Origin: Candidatus Wolfebacteria bacterium GWA1_42_9
GTDB lineage: Bacteria; Patescibacteriota; Minisyncoccia; UBA6257; JAGOQP01
Length of the DNA: 15,839 nucleotides
Reading direction: 5' to 3'
NCBI GenBank assembly: GCA_001793775.1
Contig: MGIN01000009.1
Span: 1 to 15,839 of the forward strand
Of the stretch, positions 5,711-12,305 are shown in pieces (the stretch's first letter is position 1; every line of letters begins with the position of its first letter). Made by a program: the position numbers and the translations under genes. Under the pieces are notes generated by a model, which saw only the letters and a list, made by a program, of their open reading frames with translations, ran no database searches and was not told where the DNA came from.

Positions 5711-6910
5711 ATGGCAGAGAAAGCAAAATTTGAGAGAACTAAACCGCACGTTAATGTTGGAACCATTGGCCACGTTGACCATGGAAAAACCACTTTGACT
5801 GCCGCCATTACTCACATTCTCAAACTGAAAGGTTTAATCACCAAAGAAGAGGGAGTGGACCAAATCGACAATGCTCCCGAGGAAAAGACTCGAGGTATCA
5901 CTATCGCATTGCACCATTCCGAGTATGAATCGGAAAAAAGGCACTATGCCCATATCGATGCTCCCGGCCACGCTGACTACATCAAAAACATGATTACCGG
6001 AGCTGCCCAGATGGACGGAGCTATTTTGGTAGTCGCCGCGACCGATGGTCCTATGCCTCAAACCAGAGAACATATTCTTTTGGCCAGACAGGTGGGTGTT
6101 CCCAGAATTGTTGTTTTTCTCAATAAAGTAGACATGGTTTCCGACCCGGAATTGGTTGATTTGGTTGAATCCGAGATCAGAGAACTTTTGAAAAAGTACG
6201 AATTCCCCGGAGACGAAACACCGATTATTAGAGGTTCTGCTTTGAAAGCTTTGGAAACTTCCTCTGCCGATAGTGAAGAGGCCAAACCGATTATTGATTT
6301 GATTAAGGCCTTAGACGAATACATTCCTGAGCCGGTGAGAGATACCGATAAGCCCTTCCTGATGCCAATTGAAGATATTTTCTCCATTGAAGGAAGAGGA
6401 ACGGTTGTTACCGGAAAGGTAGATAGAGGAATTGTTAAAGTCAATGAAGAAGTGGAGGTAATCGGTTTAAGAGCTACCCAGAAAACGGTTGTTACCGGAA
6501 TTGAAATGTTTAACAAGCTCTTGGACGAAGGACGAGCCGGAGACAATGTCGGAATTCTTTTAAGGGGTCTCAAGAAAGAAGATGTGGAAAGGGGACAGGT
6601 TATCGCCAAACCGGGGACGATTACTCCCCACACCGATTTTGAGGCTCAGGTCTATGTGCTGACCAAGGAAGAAGGTGGACGTCACACTCCTTTCTTCAAG
6701 GGTTACAAACCCCAGTTCTATCTGAGAACAACCGATGTTACCGGAGAAGTAATTTTGCCGGAAGGCACCGAAATGGTTATGCCCGGTGACACGATTAATT
6801 TGAAAGTCCAGTTGATTACCCCGGTGGCTTTGGAGGAAAAACAGAAATTCGCTATCCGCGAGGGAGGCAAAACGGTGGGAGCAGGATCAATCACAAAGAT
6901 TTCAAAGTAA
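5711..6910 (+). CDS. tuf: Elongation factor Tu
   Basis: EF-Tu is the GTPase that delivers aminoacyl-tRNA to the ribosomal A site. The 399-residue protein is full length. Its G motifs are visible: GHVDHGKT (20-27), RGITI (61-65), DAPGH (83-87, with catalytic His87), NKVD (138-141) and SALK in the G5 position. Domains 2 and 3 follow, with the GRGTVVTGKVDRG and GGRHTPFF landmarks. Bacterial EF-Tu usually has DCPGH; Ala replaces the Cys here, as in the DAPGH of archaeal and eukaryotic EF-1A. The effector segment after RGITI (ALHHSEYES) also departs from the usual NTAHVEYET. tuf beside rpsJ is a conserved pairing, but the rpsL-rpsG-fusA genes that normally precede it are not here. Confidence 0.97.
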   Translation: MAEKAKFERTKPHVNVGTIGHVDHGKTTLTAAITHILKLKGLITKEEGVDQIDNAPEEKTRGITIALHHSEYESEKRHYAHIDAPGHADYIKNMITGAAQMDGAILVVAATDGPMPQTREHILLARQVGVPRIVVFLNKVDMVSDPELVDLVESEIRELLKKYEFPGDETPIIRGSALKALETSSADSEEAKPIIDLIKALDEYIPEPVRDTDKPFLMPIEDIFSIEGRGTVVTGKVDRGIVKVNEEVEVIGLRATQKTVVTGIEMFNKLLDEGRAGDNVGILLRGLKKEDVERGQVIAKPGTITPHTDFEAQVYVLTKEEGGRHTPFFKGYKPQFYLRTTDVTGEVILPEGTEMVMPGDTINLKVQLITPVALEEKQKFAIREGGKTVGAGSITKISK

Positions 6911-6914
6911 AGCG

Positions 6915-6992
6915 CTACGAAATACGAAATAATTACGAAAGTACGAAAGGTTAAATTCATTCGTATATTAGTACACGATTCGTAGTTCGTAG
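6915..6992 (+). repeat. Family B intergenic hairpin before rpsJ
   Basis: The left arm (6915-6948) is CTACGAAA, TACGAAA, TAAT, TACGAAA, GTACGAAA. The loop is about 10 nt. The right arm (6959-6992) is ATTCGTAT, ATTAGTA, CACG, ATTCGTA, GTTCGTAG. The 34-nt arms and the word-word-spacer-word-word layout are those of the tuf and rplD elements, although the variable base of the words is mostly G here. It lies 13 nt before the rpsJ ATG. Confidence 0.72.
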
Positions 6993-7005
6993 AGAAAATG
7001 TACTC

Positions 7006-7335
7006 ATGTCACCCAAGAAGGACGTTGAAAAAAATAAAATAAGACTCAAAATAAAATCATACGACCATCGTTTGATTGATACTTCCACTAAGCAGATTAT
7101 CGATACTGCCCAGAGAAATGGTGCCGAGGTGGTCGGGCCGATTCCTTTGCCGACGGAAATCAGGAGATACACCGTCAATCGTTCCACTTTTGTTCACAAG
7201 GACTCCAGAGATCAATTTGAAATGAGAGTTCATAAGCGGCTGGTGGAGATTCTCAATCCCGACCAGAAAATAGTGGAATCTCTTTCTAACCTCAATCTTC
7301 CTTCGGGTGTAGAAGTGGAAATAAAATTGATTTAA
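7006..7335 (+). CDS. rpsJ: 30S ribosomal protein S10
   Basis: S10 sits in the 30S head and, with NusB, also takes part in transcription antitermination in many bacteria. The 109-residue product shows the family signature: RLKIKSYDHRLIDTSTKQI, VVGPIPLPTEIRRYTVNRSTFVHKDSRDQFEMRVHKRL and LPSGVEVEIKL at the C-terminus. The start MSPKKD is an ATG 13 nt after the hairpin, and no good Shine-Dalgarno sequence is present. S10 normally heads the S10 operon, but here a terminator and a new promoter follow it, so it is separated from rplC and probably cotranscribed with tuf. Confidence 0.96.
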   Translation: MSPKKDVEKNKIRLKIKSYDHRLIDTSTKQIIDTAQRNGAEVVGPIPLPTEIRRYTVNRSTFVHKDSRDQFEMRVHKRLVEILNPDQKIVESLSNLNLPSGVEVEIKLI

Positions 7336-7389
7336 GGTATGCGAAAAGCGTTAACGAAAACGCACATGCGAATAATTTTGTTTAAATTT

Positions 7390-7420
7390 AAAAACCCTCT
7401 GATCTAAACGGAGGGTTTTT
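7390..7420 (+). terminator. Intrinsic terminator after rpsJ
   Basis: AAAAACCCTC (7390-7399) pairs perfectly with GAGGGTTTTT (7411-7420) around an 11-nt loop, so a GC-rich stem core is followed by a U-run. It lies 55 nt after the rpsJ stop, and a promoter starts 25 nt further on. It is the clearest rho-independent terminator in the window and closes a tuf-rpsJ (or longer) transcript. Confidence 0.8.
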
Positions 7421-7444
7421 AAGTTAGAAGAATAGTATAAAAAG

Positions 7445-7473
7445 TTGACATCCGCCATTGTTTTTGCTAGATT
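7445..7473 (+). promoter_or_regulatory. Strong promoter for the rplC-rpsH unit
   Basis: A perfect -35 TTGACA (7445-7450) is followed, after a 17-nt spacer, by TAGATT (7468-7473). The preceding TGC supplies an extended -10. The predicted start is near 7480. It lies between the terminator after rpsJ and the long leader of rplC and is the best promoter match in the window. Confidence 0.78.
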
Positions 7474-7480
7474 TATCCTA

Positions 7481-7541
7481 CCCTTTTGAAAATTTATAAG
7501 CAGATAAAAGGGCCAAGACAAGGTTGTCTTGAGCCGTTTTT
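7481..7541 (+). terminator. Attenuator-like hairpin pair at the 5' end of the rplC leader
   Basis: Two hairpins follow the predicted transcription start. The first pairs CCCTTTT (7481-7487) with AAAAGGG (7506-7512). The second pairs GGC-CAAGACAA (7511-7521) with TTGTCTTG-A-GCC (7524-7535), with one bulged A, and is followed by GTTTTT (7536-7541), the form of an intrinsic terminator. The two stems share bases 7511-7512. AGACAA could also pair with TTGTCT at 7550-7555 instead. The region could attenuate transcription of the ribosomal operon or release a short RNA of about 60 nt. Both readings are inference from structure. Confidence 0.55.
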
Positions 7542-7547
7542 AAACCA

Positions 7548-7798
7548 TTTTGTCTGAATTCGCTTCAGCGAATGAAGTTACAAAACATTTACCCCGCCCT
7601 AATTTTGCTCTTGTTTATATTTGCGGAGCGCGAGTGACGAATAGTCACACTCCTTACGAGCGAAGCGCTTCGCCCTAGGGAAGGATGAAGTTATTCACTC
7701 CTCGCACTTCGCTTGGTGAAACGTTGGCAAAATTAGAGCGGGGTGCTGATGATTTTAGCTAAATTGTTTATGGGAATAAAAATTCAGAAAATTATCGC
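7548..7798 (+). promoter_or_regulatory. Family C structured leader of rplC
   Basis: With the terminator, promoter and attenuator above, this fills the only gene-free stretch over 300 nt (7336-7798). A 5' hairpin has ATTCGC/GCGAAT inside TTTTGT/ACAAAA. Then comes ACAAAACATTTA and the long helix CCCCGC-CC-TAATTTTGC (7592-7608) paired with GCAAAATTA-GA-GCGGGG (7727-7743), then TGCT. Inside the helix are smaller hairpins, for example GTGAC/GTCAC within GGAG/CTCC and the palindrome GCGAAGCGCTTCGC. A last helix GATGATTTT/AAAATTATC ends two bases before the ATG. The layout matches the leaders of rplP, rplX and rpsH. A feedback site for L3, L4 or another product is possible. Confidence 0.65.
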
Positions 7799-8425
7799 AT
7801 GAGCTTTCTTATCGGCCGAAAAGTGAAAATGGATCAGATTTGGGATGAAGATGGAAAAGTTATTCCGGTAACTGTCGTTCAAGCCGGCCCGGTTACCGTT
7901 ACCCAGGTCAAAACCCAGGAAAAGGATGGTTATCAATCTTTCCAAGTTGGTTACGATTCATCTATTAAAAAAATAAATAAAGCCATGGCGGGACATTTGT
8001 CTGCCTCAGGCGGAAAAGATTTAGGGAAGTTTCGCTTTTTAAGGGAATTTAAACCGAATAATTTGGAAGTTAATTACACCATTGGGGACAAAATTGACAT
8101 TTCCGCATTCAATAAGGGAGATAAAATAAAAATCAGCGGGTATGAAAAGGGAAGAGGTTTCCAGGGAGTAGTCAAAAGACACGGATTTCATGGAGGCCCC
8201 AAAACTCATGGCCAGAAAAATCGCCATAGAGCTCCCGGTTCTTTGGGAGCGACCGCTCCTCAAAGAGTGGTCAAAGGAAAAAAAATGGCTGGCCGAATGG
8301 GAAATGAAAAAGTAACCATTAAAACAGAGATTGTTGAGACAGACAAAGAAAAAGGATTTTTATTGATTAAAGGTCCGGTTCCGGGAAATAAAAAGAATAT
8401 TTTATTGATACAGAAAATTAATTAA
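7799..8425 (+). CDS. rplC: 50S ribosomal protein L3
   Basis: L3 is one of the first proteins to bind 23S rRNA and reaches towards the peptidyl-transferase centre. The 208-residue product has an N-terminal MSFLIGRKVKMDQIW strand, the SGYEKGRGFQGVVKRHGF segment, and the long central loop HGGPKTHGQKNRHRAPGSLG near residues 128-147, which in other bacteria carries a glutamine methylated by PrmB. The C-terminus is normal. The ATG at 7799 directly follows the structured leader, with no Shine-Dalgarno sequence. It is the first gene of the second transcription unit. Confidence 0.96.
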   Translation: MSFLIGRKVKMDQIWDEDGKVIPVTVVQAGPVTVTQVKTQEKDGYQSFQVGYDSSIKKINKAMAGHLSASGGKDLGKFRFLREFKPNNLEVNYTIGDKIDISAFNKGDKIKISGYEKGRGFQGVVKRHGFHGGPKTHGQKNRHRAPGSLGATAPQRVVKGKKMAGRMGNEKVTIKTEIVETDKEKGFLLIKGPVPGNKKNILLIQKIN

Positions 8426-8427
8426 TT

Positions 8428-8501
8428 CTACTAATTACGAATTATGTACCAATATACCAATAAGAAGATTCGTATATTAGTAAGTGATTAGTAATTGGTA
8501 G
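8428..8501 (+). repeat. Family B intergenic hairpin before rplD
   Basis: This is the best-paired member: 34-nt arms at 8428-8461 and 8468-8501 around a 6-nt loop (AAGAAG). I count 27 Watson-Crick pairs, 3 G-U pairs and 4 mismatches. The left words are CTACTAAT, TACGAAT, TATG spacer, TACCAAT, ATACCAAT; the right words are ATTCGTAT, ATTAGTA, AGTG spacer, ATTAGTA, ATTGGTAG. Most non-Watson-Crick positions are at the variable fourth base of a word or in the spacer. It begins two bases after the rplC stop codon and ends 8 nt before the rplD ATG. Confidence 0.85.
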
Positions 8502-8509
8502 AGAAAATC

Positions 8510-9145
8510 ATGGAGATTCCTGTTCACAATTTAAATAATGAAAAGGTCGGAACAGTCAATGTTCCTGATTATGTTTTCGGTGCTAGATGGAATCCGGACT
8601 TGGTTCACCAAGCGCTTTTGACCCAGCAAGCTAACAGCCGCAACACGGTGGCTCATGCCAAGGACAGAGCAGAAGTTAGGGGCGGCGGTAAGAAACCGTG
8701 GAGACAAAAAGGCACCGGCCGGGCTAGACATGGTTCCATTCGCTCTCCTTTGTGGAAAGGAGGGGGAGTGACTCACGGCCCTCGGAAAGACAAAATTTTT
8801 GAAAAGAATTTTCCCAAAAAAATGAAAAAGGGAGCGATTTTTTCCGTTCTTTCCAAGAAGTATTCCGATGATGGTATTTTCATAGTGGACTCGCTGAAAT
8901 GGGAAGGAGGGGCAAAGACGAAGAATGCCAGTAAGGCCTTGGGAAAAATAATTAGTCCGAAAAACACCAGTTTGATTATTTTAAAAACAACCAATAAAGA
9001 CAATGAAAAAGCCATTAAAAATATTCCTCGCGTCAGCTGCCTTTCCCCGCTTTCTTTAAATGTCTATGACCTCCTCAAACCCAAAGTGGTAATTATTGAG
9101 AAAGAAGCGGTGGAGGAGATAGTCAATCACTATAAAGTAAAATAA
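8510..9145 (+). CDS. rplD: 50S ribosomal protein L4
   Basis: L4 binds domain I of 23S rRNA and its loop lines the exit tunnel; in E. coli it also represses the S10 operon. The 211-residue product contains that loop at residues about 51-91: EVRGGGKKPWRQKGTGRARHGSIRSP followed by KGGGVTHGP. The rest has the normal alpha/beta fold with NVYDLLKP near the C-terminus. A TTG at 8495 lies in the hairpin and would add only VEKI after the initiator, so the ATG at 8510 is chosen. The gene order rplC-rplD-rplW-rplB is the standard S10 order. Confidence 0.96.
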   Translation: MEIPVHNLNNEKVGTVNVPDYVFGARWNPDLVHQALLTQQANSRNTVAHAKDRAEVRGGGKKPWRQKGTGRARHGSIRSPLWKGGGVTHGPRKDKIFEKNFPKKMKKGAIFSVLSKKYSDDGIFIVDSLKWEGGAKTKNASKALGKIISPKNTSLIILKTTNKDNEKAIKNIPRVSCLSPLSLNVYDLLKPKVVIIEKEAVEEIVNHYKVK

Positions 9146-9267
9146 CTAATATCTAATTACCAATTTCTAATGAGATTTAGAATATCTAATTTAGGAATCA
9201 AATAATTTCATTGAAAATTAGATATTGCTTGCCTGCCGGCAGGCAGGGAAATTAGAAATTTTCGAAT
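9146..9267 (+). repeat. Composite spacer with inverted repeats before rplW
   Basis: AATATCTAATT occurs at 9148-9158 and 9181-9191, and its exact complement AATTAGATATT lies at 9216-9226, so two mutually exclusive 11-bp stems are possible. TACCAAT and TTCTAAT words recall family B. TGCCTGCCGGCAGGCA (9230-9245) is a perfect GC-rich palindrome within the AT-rich surroundings and recurs in the leaders of rplX and rpsH. The rplW ATG follows at 9268 without a Shine-Dalgarno sequence. Confidence 0.65.
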
Positions 9268-9654
9268 ATGGGTTTGTTCAAAAAAACAAAAAAAGAAGAA
9301 AAAGAAAAAAAAGAAAAAAACATTCCGACTAGCAAGGTTGCGGATGTAAAGATAAAAAACGACGGTAAAAACCGTCAGCATCTTCTGATTCACCAACCGC
9401 TGATTACTGAAAAAACAATGGCTCTTTCGGAGATGGGGAAATATGTATTTTTGGTTTCCCGGGAGGCTAATAAATCGGAGGCCAAAAAACAAATAGAGAA
9501 ATTATATTCGGTCAATGTCACTGGTGTTTCTTCTCTCAAGAAAAAACCAAAACCGAAATATTTTAAAGGAATAGAAAAAGAAAAGCCGGGACTAAAGAAA
9601 ATAATCGTCACTTTAAAAAAAGGACAGAAGATAGAAATCACAGGCAATAAATAA
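9268..9654 (+). CDS. rplW: 50S ribosomal protein L23
   Basis: L23 sits at the exit of the peptide tunnel and is a docking point for SRP and trigger factor. The 128-residue product has a lysine/glutamate-rich N-terminal extension (residues 1-36, including KKTKKEEKEKKEKN), then the L23 core starting HQPLITEKTM, followed by KYVFLVSREANKSEAKKQIEKLYSVNVTGV and a basic C-terminal strand. The usual length is about 95-100, so the extension is the main difference. The start at 9268 is the only ATG that fits; an internal start nearer the core cannot be excluded. It has the standard position between rplD and rplB. Confidence 0.93.
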   Translation: MGLFKKTKKEEKEKKEKNIPTSKVADVKIKNDGKNRQHLLIHQPLITEKTMALSEMGKYVFLVSREANKSEAKKQIEKLYSVNVTGVSSLKKKPKPKYFKGIEKEKPGLKKIIVTLKKGQKIEITGNK

Positions 9655-9763
9655 CGACACGATGCCAATCTGCGAATGTAATGCCAATATAGCGAATTGC
9701 GAATGGGATTTATTAGCAATTAGTGGATTAGCATAAAATTAGCATATTAGAATCATTTAGAGT
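9655..9763 (+). repeat. Family A intergenic hairpin before rplB
   Basis: The hairpin core is at 9661-9754, with the same loop GGGATTT and the same word order as the rpsM copy. Two single-base differences (TAGCGAAT for TGGCGAAT, ATTAGCAT for ATTGGCAT) lie in the arms. The second is opposite an unchanged GCCAAT and leaves a C-A mismatch at the variable word position. The tail AATCATTTAGAGT before the ATG is shared with the rpsM copy except for one base. Confidence 0.83.
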
Positions 9764-10591
9764 ATGAAATTTTACAAACCTACAACTCCATCGCGCCGAC
9801 ACATGACTGCTATTGAGACTAGTAACCTTTCTAAAGACAGGCCTCTTAAGACTTTAACTAAAAAATTAAAAGAGAGATCGGGGCGAAATAGCCAGGGAAG
9901 AATTACCGTCCGTCATCAGGGAGGAGGTCACAAAAGACTTTATCGTGTAGTCGATTTTAAACAAAATGTTTTGAATATCCCCGCCAAAATTGAGGCTATT
10001 GAATATGATCCTTACCGCACAGCTTTTATTGCCCGTATTCTTTACCAGAATGGAAAGAGGAGCTATATTCTCGCTTTCCAATCGGCTCAGGTCGGAAATT
10101 CCATTATTGTTTCTCAGAAGACACCCCTCAAAGACGGCAACCGAATGGTTTTAAAAAATATTCCCGTTGGTTATTTGGTTCACAATATAGAAGTTATTCC
10201 GGGAAAAGGGGGACAGTTGGCACGCTCAGCCGGCTCTTACGCCGAAATTTTAGCTCACGACGCCGGCTACACCAGCTTAAAAATGCCTTCAAGCGAGATA
10301 AGAAAAGTCCTTTGGAACGGATTTGCTTCTCTGGGGCAAATGTCCAATCCCGATTATTCTTTGATGAATGTCGGTAAGGCCGGACGTTCCAGGTGGCTGG
10401 GTATCAGGCCGACTGTTAGAGGAACGGCTATGAATCCGGTTGACCATCCTTATGGGGGCGGTGAAGGCAGACAGAGAAGAGGAACAAAGAGACCTAAAAC
10501 TTTGTGGGGTAAGGTTACTGGCGGCAGGAAAACCAGGAACAAAAAGAAATGGTCCAATAAGCTAATTATCCAGAGGAGAATTAAAAAATAA
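9764..10591 (+). CDS. rplB: 50S ribosomal protein L2
   Basis: L2 is a primary 23S rRNA binding protein needed for subunit association and peptidyl-transferase activity. The 275-residue product has the normal length and landmarks: MKFYKPTTPSRRHMT at the N-terminus, GRNSQGRITVRHQGGGHKR, and EYDPYRTAFIA in the OB-fold part. The SH3-like part includes GKGGQLARSAGS and the C-terminal AMNPVDHPYGGGEG, with His228 equivalent to the conserved functional histidine (His229 in E. coli). The gene stands between rplW and rpsS as usual. The ATG follows the family A repeat, without a Shine-Dalgarno sequence. Confidence 0.97.
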   Translation: MKFYKPTTPSRRHMTAIETSNLSKDRPLKTLTKKLKERSGRNSQGRITVRHQGGGHKRLYRVVDFKQNVLNIPAKIEAIEYDPYRTAFIARILYQNGKRSYILAFQSAQVGNSIIVSQKTPLKDGNRMVLKNIPVGYLVHNIEVIPGKGGQLARSAGSYAEILAHDAGYTSLKMPSSEIRKVLWNGFASLGQMSNPDYSLMNVGKAGRSRWLGIRPTVRGTAMNPVDHPYGGGEGRQRRGTKRPKTLWGKVTGGRKTRNKKKWSNKLIIQRRIKK

Positions 10592-10698
10592 CCACATGAT
10601 GCTAATTAACGAATCTAATGCTAATATAGCGAATTGCGAATGGGATTTATTAGCAATTAGTGGATTAGCATAAAATTAGCATATTAGAATAATATTGT
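10592..10698 (+). repeat. Family A intergenic hairpin before rpsS
   Basis: The hairpin core is at 10598-10691. The left arm has changed most among the copies: GATGCTAAT, TAACGAAT and ATGCTAAT replace GATGCCAAT, TGCGAAT and ATGCCAAT. The right arm reads ATTAGCAT opposite ATGCTAAT, so the C-G pair of the rpsM copy has become a T-A pair, a compensatory change. The AATAATATTGT tail before the ATG resembles that of rpsK. Confidence 0.83.
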
Positions 10699-11016
10699 AT
10701 GAGCAGAAGTTCAAAAAAGGGTCCCTATATCGACCCAAAACTCTTGAAAAAAATTTCCAAACAAAAAGCCGACGATGGTCCGATTAAGACTTGGTCAAGG
10801 GATTCAATGATTTCTCCGGAAATGGTTGGCTATGATTTTCTGGTTCATAACGGAAAAGATTTCATTTCGGTCAAGGTAATGGAAGAAATGATAGGCCATC
10901 GTTTAGGTGAATTTTCTCCAACCAGGAAATTTGTTAAGCATGGAGGAAAAATACAAAGAGAACTGGAAAGAGGAGCAACTGCTGCGCCAACGCCGCCTCC
11001 GGCTACTACCAAATAA
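10699..11016 (+). CDS. rpsS: 30S ribosomal protein S19
   Basis: S19 lies in the 30S head next to S13 and contacts the A-site finger of the 50S. The 105-residue product carries the family pattern: MSRSSKKGPYIDPKLLKKI, TWSRDSMISPEMVGYDFLVHNGKDFISV and MIGHRLGEFSPTRKFVKHGG. The last roughly 15 residues (TAAPTPPPATTK) are an Ala/Pro/Thr tail outside the conserved fold. The usual length is about 90-95. rplV starts 7 nt downstream without a structured spacer, so rpsS-rplV-rpsC form one closely packed group. Confidence 0.95.
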   Translation: MSRSSKKGPYIDPKLLKKISKQKADDGPIKTWSRDSMISPEMVGYDFLVHNGKDFISVKVMEEMIGHRLGEFSPTRKFVKHGGKIQRELERGATAAPTPPPATTK

Positions 11017-11023
11017 CTAAAAT

Positions 11024-11614
11024 ATGAACAAGTCGGAAACAAAAAAGAATAATTCTGGTATTTTGCCGTCGACAACGGTCAGTTTGAGATACCTGAGAAT
11101 TGCTCCCAGAAAAGTGCGGTTGGTAGCTGATTTAATAAAAAATATTTCCGTCAATCAAGCCCTGGGGCAGCTTTCTCTCCATCCTCGAAGAGCGGCTGAG
11201 CCCATTTTAAAACTTCTCAAATCGGCTATTGAAAGCGCTAATAATAAAAAGATGGATATTGATAAGTTGATAATCAAAGAAATTCGGGTAGATAAAGGGC
11301 CGATTTCCAAAAGATGGATGCCTCGAGCTCAGGGTAGAAGCACCCCTATTCATAAGGTTACCAGCCATGTTATTCTGACTCTCGCTCAGTCAGACAAGAA
11401 GCTTGAACCGAGATTCATTATTGAAACTAAAAGACCGAAGAAAGTGAAGAAAGAAAAAAAGGAAGTTGTTGCAGAAAACAAAGATCGATCATCTAAAATC
11501 CATCATCATCCGGCTCCGGAAAAGAAAACAGAACCCAAAGAAGAAACAAGAAAAGAAGGAAAGCCGGAGAGAAGAGGGTTTTTGAAAAGGATGTTTAGAA
11601 GGAAATCAGTATAA
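11024..11614 (+). CDS. rplV: 50S ribosomal protein L22 with long charged C-terminal tail
   Basis: L22 lines the narrow part of the peptide exit tunnel through its beta-hairpin. The core occupies residues about 18-126: SLRYLRIAPRKVRLVADLIK, ALGQLSLHPRRAAEPILKLLKSAI and the hairpin KGPISKRWMPRAQGRSTPIHKVTSHV. Residues 127-196 are a Lys/Glu-rich tail with an HHHP patch near 160 and a basic end, RRGFLKRMFRRKSV. Typical L22 has 110-120 residues, so this tail of about 70 residues is unusual and probably disordered. The frame is continuous and rpsC begins 4 nt after the stop, so it is a genuine extension rather than a fusion error. Confidence 0.94.
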   Translation: MNKSETKKNNSGILPSTTVSLRYLRIAPRKVRLVADLIKNISVNQALGQLSLHPRRAAEPILKLLKSAIESANNKKMDIDKLIIKEIRVDKGPISKRWMPRAQGRSTPIHKVTSHVILTLAQSDKKLEPRFIIETKRPKKVKKEKKEVVAENKDRSSKIHHHPAPEKKTEPKEETRKEGKPERRGFLKRMFRRKSV

Positions 11615-11618
11615 AAAT

Positions 11619-12305
11619 ATGGGACAGAAGATAAAACCAACATTGTTAAGATTGGGGATTACCAAAGATTGGGTATCCAGATGGTTCCCCAAGAATTTTA
11701 AATTCGGGAAAGGTCTCCAGGAAGATATTTTGATTCGCCGCTTAATCAATAAAAAAATAGGAGCGGCTGGGATAGATTCTATTAACATAGAGAAAACAGC
11801 TAATAATTATAAAATTGCTATCAAGGCCGCCAAACCGGGGTTAATTATCGGTCGGGGAGGTAAGGGCATTGAAGAACTTATTGACCTTTTGAACTCTGAA
11901 ATAAATCTTTTGAGAAAGAAAAATAACATAAAGGAAAAAGCGGTTTTGAGTATCAATATTGAGGAAATTAAGAGATATGAAGTTTCTTCCCAGGTGACTG
12001 CTCAAAGCATTGCTTGGGACATAGAAAGAAGAATGCCGTTTAGGAGAACTTCTAAGAAGTATCTTGAAAAGATAATGCAGAACAAGGAAGTAAAAGGGGC
12101 GAAGATAAGAATCTCCGGCAGGCTGGATGGCGCCGAAATATCCAGAGCCGAATGGTTTGCCTCTGGAAATCTCCCTCTTCAAACATTAAGGGCCAACATT
12201 GATTACGGGGAAGCGACCGCCTTTACTACTTATGGAACGGTTGGAATTAAAGTATGGATATATAAGGGGGAAATTGTTAGGGACGTCCAGAAGCGTAGCG
12301 ACTGA
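11619..12305 (+). CDS. rpsC: 30S ribosomal protein S3
   Basis: S3 lies at the mRNA entry side of the 30S head and takes part in mRNA unwinding. The 228-residue product starts MGQKIKPTLLRLGITKDW and has a type II KH domain with the GRGG loop at 78-81 (GLIIGRGGKGIEEL). The C-terminal S3 domain follows, with RISGRLDGAEISRAEW and DYGEATAFTTYGTVGIKVWI. The C-terminus (VRDVQKRSD) lacks the long tails seen in some species. The last codons contain GGGACGT and AGCGTAGCGA, which can pair with bases after the stop and in the rplP leader, so the 3' end of the gene may be part of that structure. Confidence 0.96.
   Translation: MGQKIKPTLLRLGITKDWVSRWFPKNFKFGKGLQEDILIRRLINKKIGAAGIDSINIEKTANNYKIAIKAAKPGLIIGRGGKGIEELIDLLNSEINLLRKKNNIKEKAVLSINIEEIKRYEVSSQVTAQSIAWDIERRMPFRRTSKKYLEKIMQNKEVKGAKIRISGRLDGAEISRAEWFASGNLPLQTLRANIDYGEATAFTTYGTVGIKVWIYKGEIVRDVQKRSD

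Noticed and set aside
6058..6633. Long antisense reading frame of 191 codons within tuf, and other reverse-strand frames
   Set aside because: It is a shadow of tuf codon usage without recognisable motifs; every clear gene in the window is on the plus strand.
8495..8509. TTG start upstream of rplD
   Set aside because: It is part of the right arm of the family B hairpin and adds no conserved residues.
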